From positions 1-32,290 of the forward strand of contig CANFJB010000018.1 in the NCBI GenBank assembly GCA_947447375.1: 32,290 bases of DNA, in the 5' to 3' direction. Shown one piece after another: positions 31,824 to 32,290 of the stretch. A program made the translations under genes and the position numbers. The stretch's first letter is position 1. Every line of letters starts with the position of its first letter. Below the pieces are notes generated by a model that did no database searches, had not been told where the DNA came from, and saw nothing but the letters and a program-made list of their open reading frames with translations. Source of the stretch: Bacteroidota bacterium (GTDB taxonomy: Bacteria > Bacteroidota > Bacteroidia > Flavobacteriales > Flavobacteriaceae).

Positions 31824-31862
31824 CAAAATTACTGCCAATTACTTAAAAATGTCAAATTGTCA
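31824..31862 (-). promoter_or_regulatory. grpE promoter with TGTCA direct repeat
   Basis: On the minus strand the -7 box TAATTTTG (31824-31831) is a perfect TAnnTTTG, and TTGACA (31850-31855) lies 18 bases upstream. The plus-strand sequence TGTCAAATTGTCA (31850-31862) repeats TGTCA with an 8-base period over that upstream element, which suggests a regulator site. Confidence 0.6.
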
Positions 31863-31883
31863 CTATTTATTTTTGGTTTGTGT

Positions 31884-32069
31884 TTAATTAAATAAAGCTT
31901 CAGATCTTGAAATTAATTCGATTTTGTATTTTAATTCCCATTTAATTCCAGATTTAGTTGACTTACTCAAACCAGAATTATGCCTTCTAATTCGGTCCTC
32001 AAGATTGTGGGTTTGACCTGTGTAATATTTTGAGGTAGTTTGACTATAGATAATATAAACGATATACAT
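31884..32069 (-). pseudogene. GIY-YIG nuclease gene, truncated copy
   Basis: A 61-aa remnant of a small GIY-YIG endonuclease-domain protein, which is usually about 80-100 aa. The N-terminus YIVYIIYS...YYTGQT supplies the GIY-YIG motif, and DRIRRHNSGLSKSTKSG the conserved Arg. The protein ends ISRSEALFN followed by a stop, so the downstream E..IKKRG segment with the catalytic Glu, present in the second copy (32181-32290), has been lost. A 41-bp stretch (31896-31936) is identical to 32250-32290 of that copy. It lies just after a terminator, so it may not be transcribed. It appears to be a decayed tandem duplicate. Confidence 0.7.
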
Positions 32070-32094
32070 AGATTTTTTTTGACTAATAATAAAT

Positions 32095-32125
32095 AAAAAA
32101 GCTGAACATAATTGTTCAGCTTTTT
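32095..32125 (-). terminator. Terminator following the tRNA-like sequence
   Basis: GCTGAACA (32101-32108) and TGTTCAGC (32113-32120) form a perfect stem with TAAT loop, with A and T runs on either side. On the minus strand it follows directly after the CCA end of the tRNA-like segment. Confidence 0.85.
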
Positions 32126-32182
32126 GGTCGGGGTGGCAGGATTCGAACCTGCGGCCTTCACGCCCTGCGTGACGCGATGATC
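32125..32182 (-). pseudogene. 3' half of a tRNA-Pro-like gene
   Basis: Read on the minus strand the segment has a CCA end (32125-32127), acceptor 3' strand CACCCCG (plus 32129-32135) and a perfect T arm GCAGGTTCGAATCCTGC (32136-32152). An anticodon-like stem TCACG/CGTGA (plus 32158-32162 and 32168-32172) closes a loop of only five bases (CAGGG). The GCGAT/ATCGCG remnant resembles the D-arm end of tRNA-Pro. The 5' acceptor CGGGGTG and the rest of the D arm are absent; the GIY-YIG coding sequence is there instead. It is not a functional tRNA. The tRNA-Pro identity is by resemblance to general bacterial tRNA-Pro. Confidence 0.6.
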
Positions 32183-32290
32183 AATATGAATTCAAATCTT
32201 CTAAATATCTTTTAGCTCCTCTTTTTTTGATAAATATTTCTAGCAACATAGCTTCAGATCTTGAAATTAATTCGATTTTGTATTTTAATT
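32181..32290 (-). CDS. GIY-YIG nuclease gene, C-terminal part (runs off the window)
   Basis: The minus-strand frame reads from the window edge ...LKYKIELISRSEAMLLEIF, then IKKRGAKRYLEDLNSY, and a TGA stop at 32181-32183. This is the complete C-terminus of a small GIY-YIG protein, including the EIFIKKRG segment that is missing from the copy at 31884. The last 41 bases (32250-32290) are identical to 31896-31936. Its stop codon touches the tRNA-like segment. The N-terminus with the GIY-YIG motif should lie just to the right of the window. Confidence 0.75.
   Translation of the reverse strand, partial: LKYKIELISRSEAMLLEIFIKKRGAKRYLEDLNSY

Noticed and set aside
31967..32161. 64-aa minus-strand open frame across the tRNA-like segment
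   Set aside because: It begins inside the tRNA 3' half (AGSNPATP is a typical translated T arm), crosses a terminator and is out of frame with the GIY-YIG gene.
32125..32200. Functional tRNA gene
   Set aside because: The 5' acceptor strand and most of the D arm are missing, and the anticodon-like loop has only five bases.
1..32290. CRISPR array, rRNA operon, transposase or prophage genes
   Set aside because: No regularly spaced repeats, rRNA-like sequence, transposase or phage protein was seen.

Overview
The window looks like chromosomal DNA of a Flavobacterium-type member of the Bacteroidota. It is AT-rich and has almost no Shine-Dalgarno sequences. Many genes are preceded by the Bacteroidota -7 box TAnnTTTG. 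The protein families are typical flavobacterial ones: a LETM1-related protein, DUF4920, an MnmD methyltransferase, an ECF-sigma/sensor triad and a DnaJ with a reduced zinc centre.

Left edge (1-1414): the 3' end of a caspase-like peptidase gene stops inside a GC-rich 79-bp imperfect hairpin that resembles an integron attC site. A VapBC-like toxin-antitoxin pair follows. This is the accessory part of the window. A membrane-anchored tyrosine/dual-specificity phosphatase lies on the minus strand (1423-2004).

Fatty-acid catabolism (2120-10363): a long-chain acyl-CoA ligase with its own terminator, then a MarR regulator, a fused 3-hydroxyacyl-CoA dehydrogenase/enoyl-CoA hydratase (FadN type), a thiolase and an acyl-CoA dehydrogenase, all on the plus strand. 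The MarR promoter carries a palindrome that probably acts as operator. Two intrusions are visible: a GC-rich repeat inserted in frame inside fadN, and a four-helix-bundle (IVP-like) gene between the thiolase and acyl-CoA dehydrogenase genes.

Middle (10489-19240): a Cu/Zn superoxide dismutase lipoprotein and a LETM1-related protein. Then comes a bicarbonate-centred block: a cytosolic beta-carbonic anhydrase, an SbtA-type Na+/bicarbonate permease, a lipoprotein beta-carbonic anhydrase, a Sua5-type threonylcarbamoyl-AMP synthase (a bicarbonate-consuming enzyme), a DUF6671-like zinc protein, a 93-aa unknown, and a divergent CbbR/CmpR-like LysR regulator. Repeated TTTATGA motifs occur at two of its promoters. 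OxyR, with both redox cysteines, follows. I consider the bicarbonate block the most interesting gene system here.

Right part (19272-31797): a small conserved protein; a three-gene operon (DUF4920 lipoprotein, cytochrome-c-like lipoprotein, MnmD); IlvE; a MazG-like pyrophosphohydrolase; a small membrane protein; an SRPBCC/GyrI-like membrane protein; an ECF sigma / membrane protein / periplasmic sensor triad; and a minus-strand operon of ABC ATPase, ABC permease, an NtrC-type regulator without a DNA-binding domain, and a one-domain DEAD-box protein. The heat-shock pair grpE-dnaJ follows on the minus strand.

Right edge (31884-32290): two tandem GIY-YIG nuclease genes, one truncated and one running off the window, separated by the 3' half of a tRNA-Pro-like gene with its terminator. 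This looks like debris of a mobile unit at a tRNA gene.
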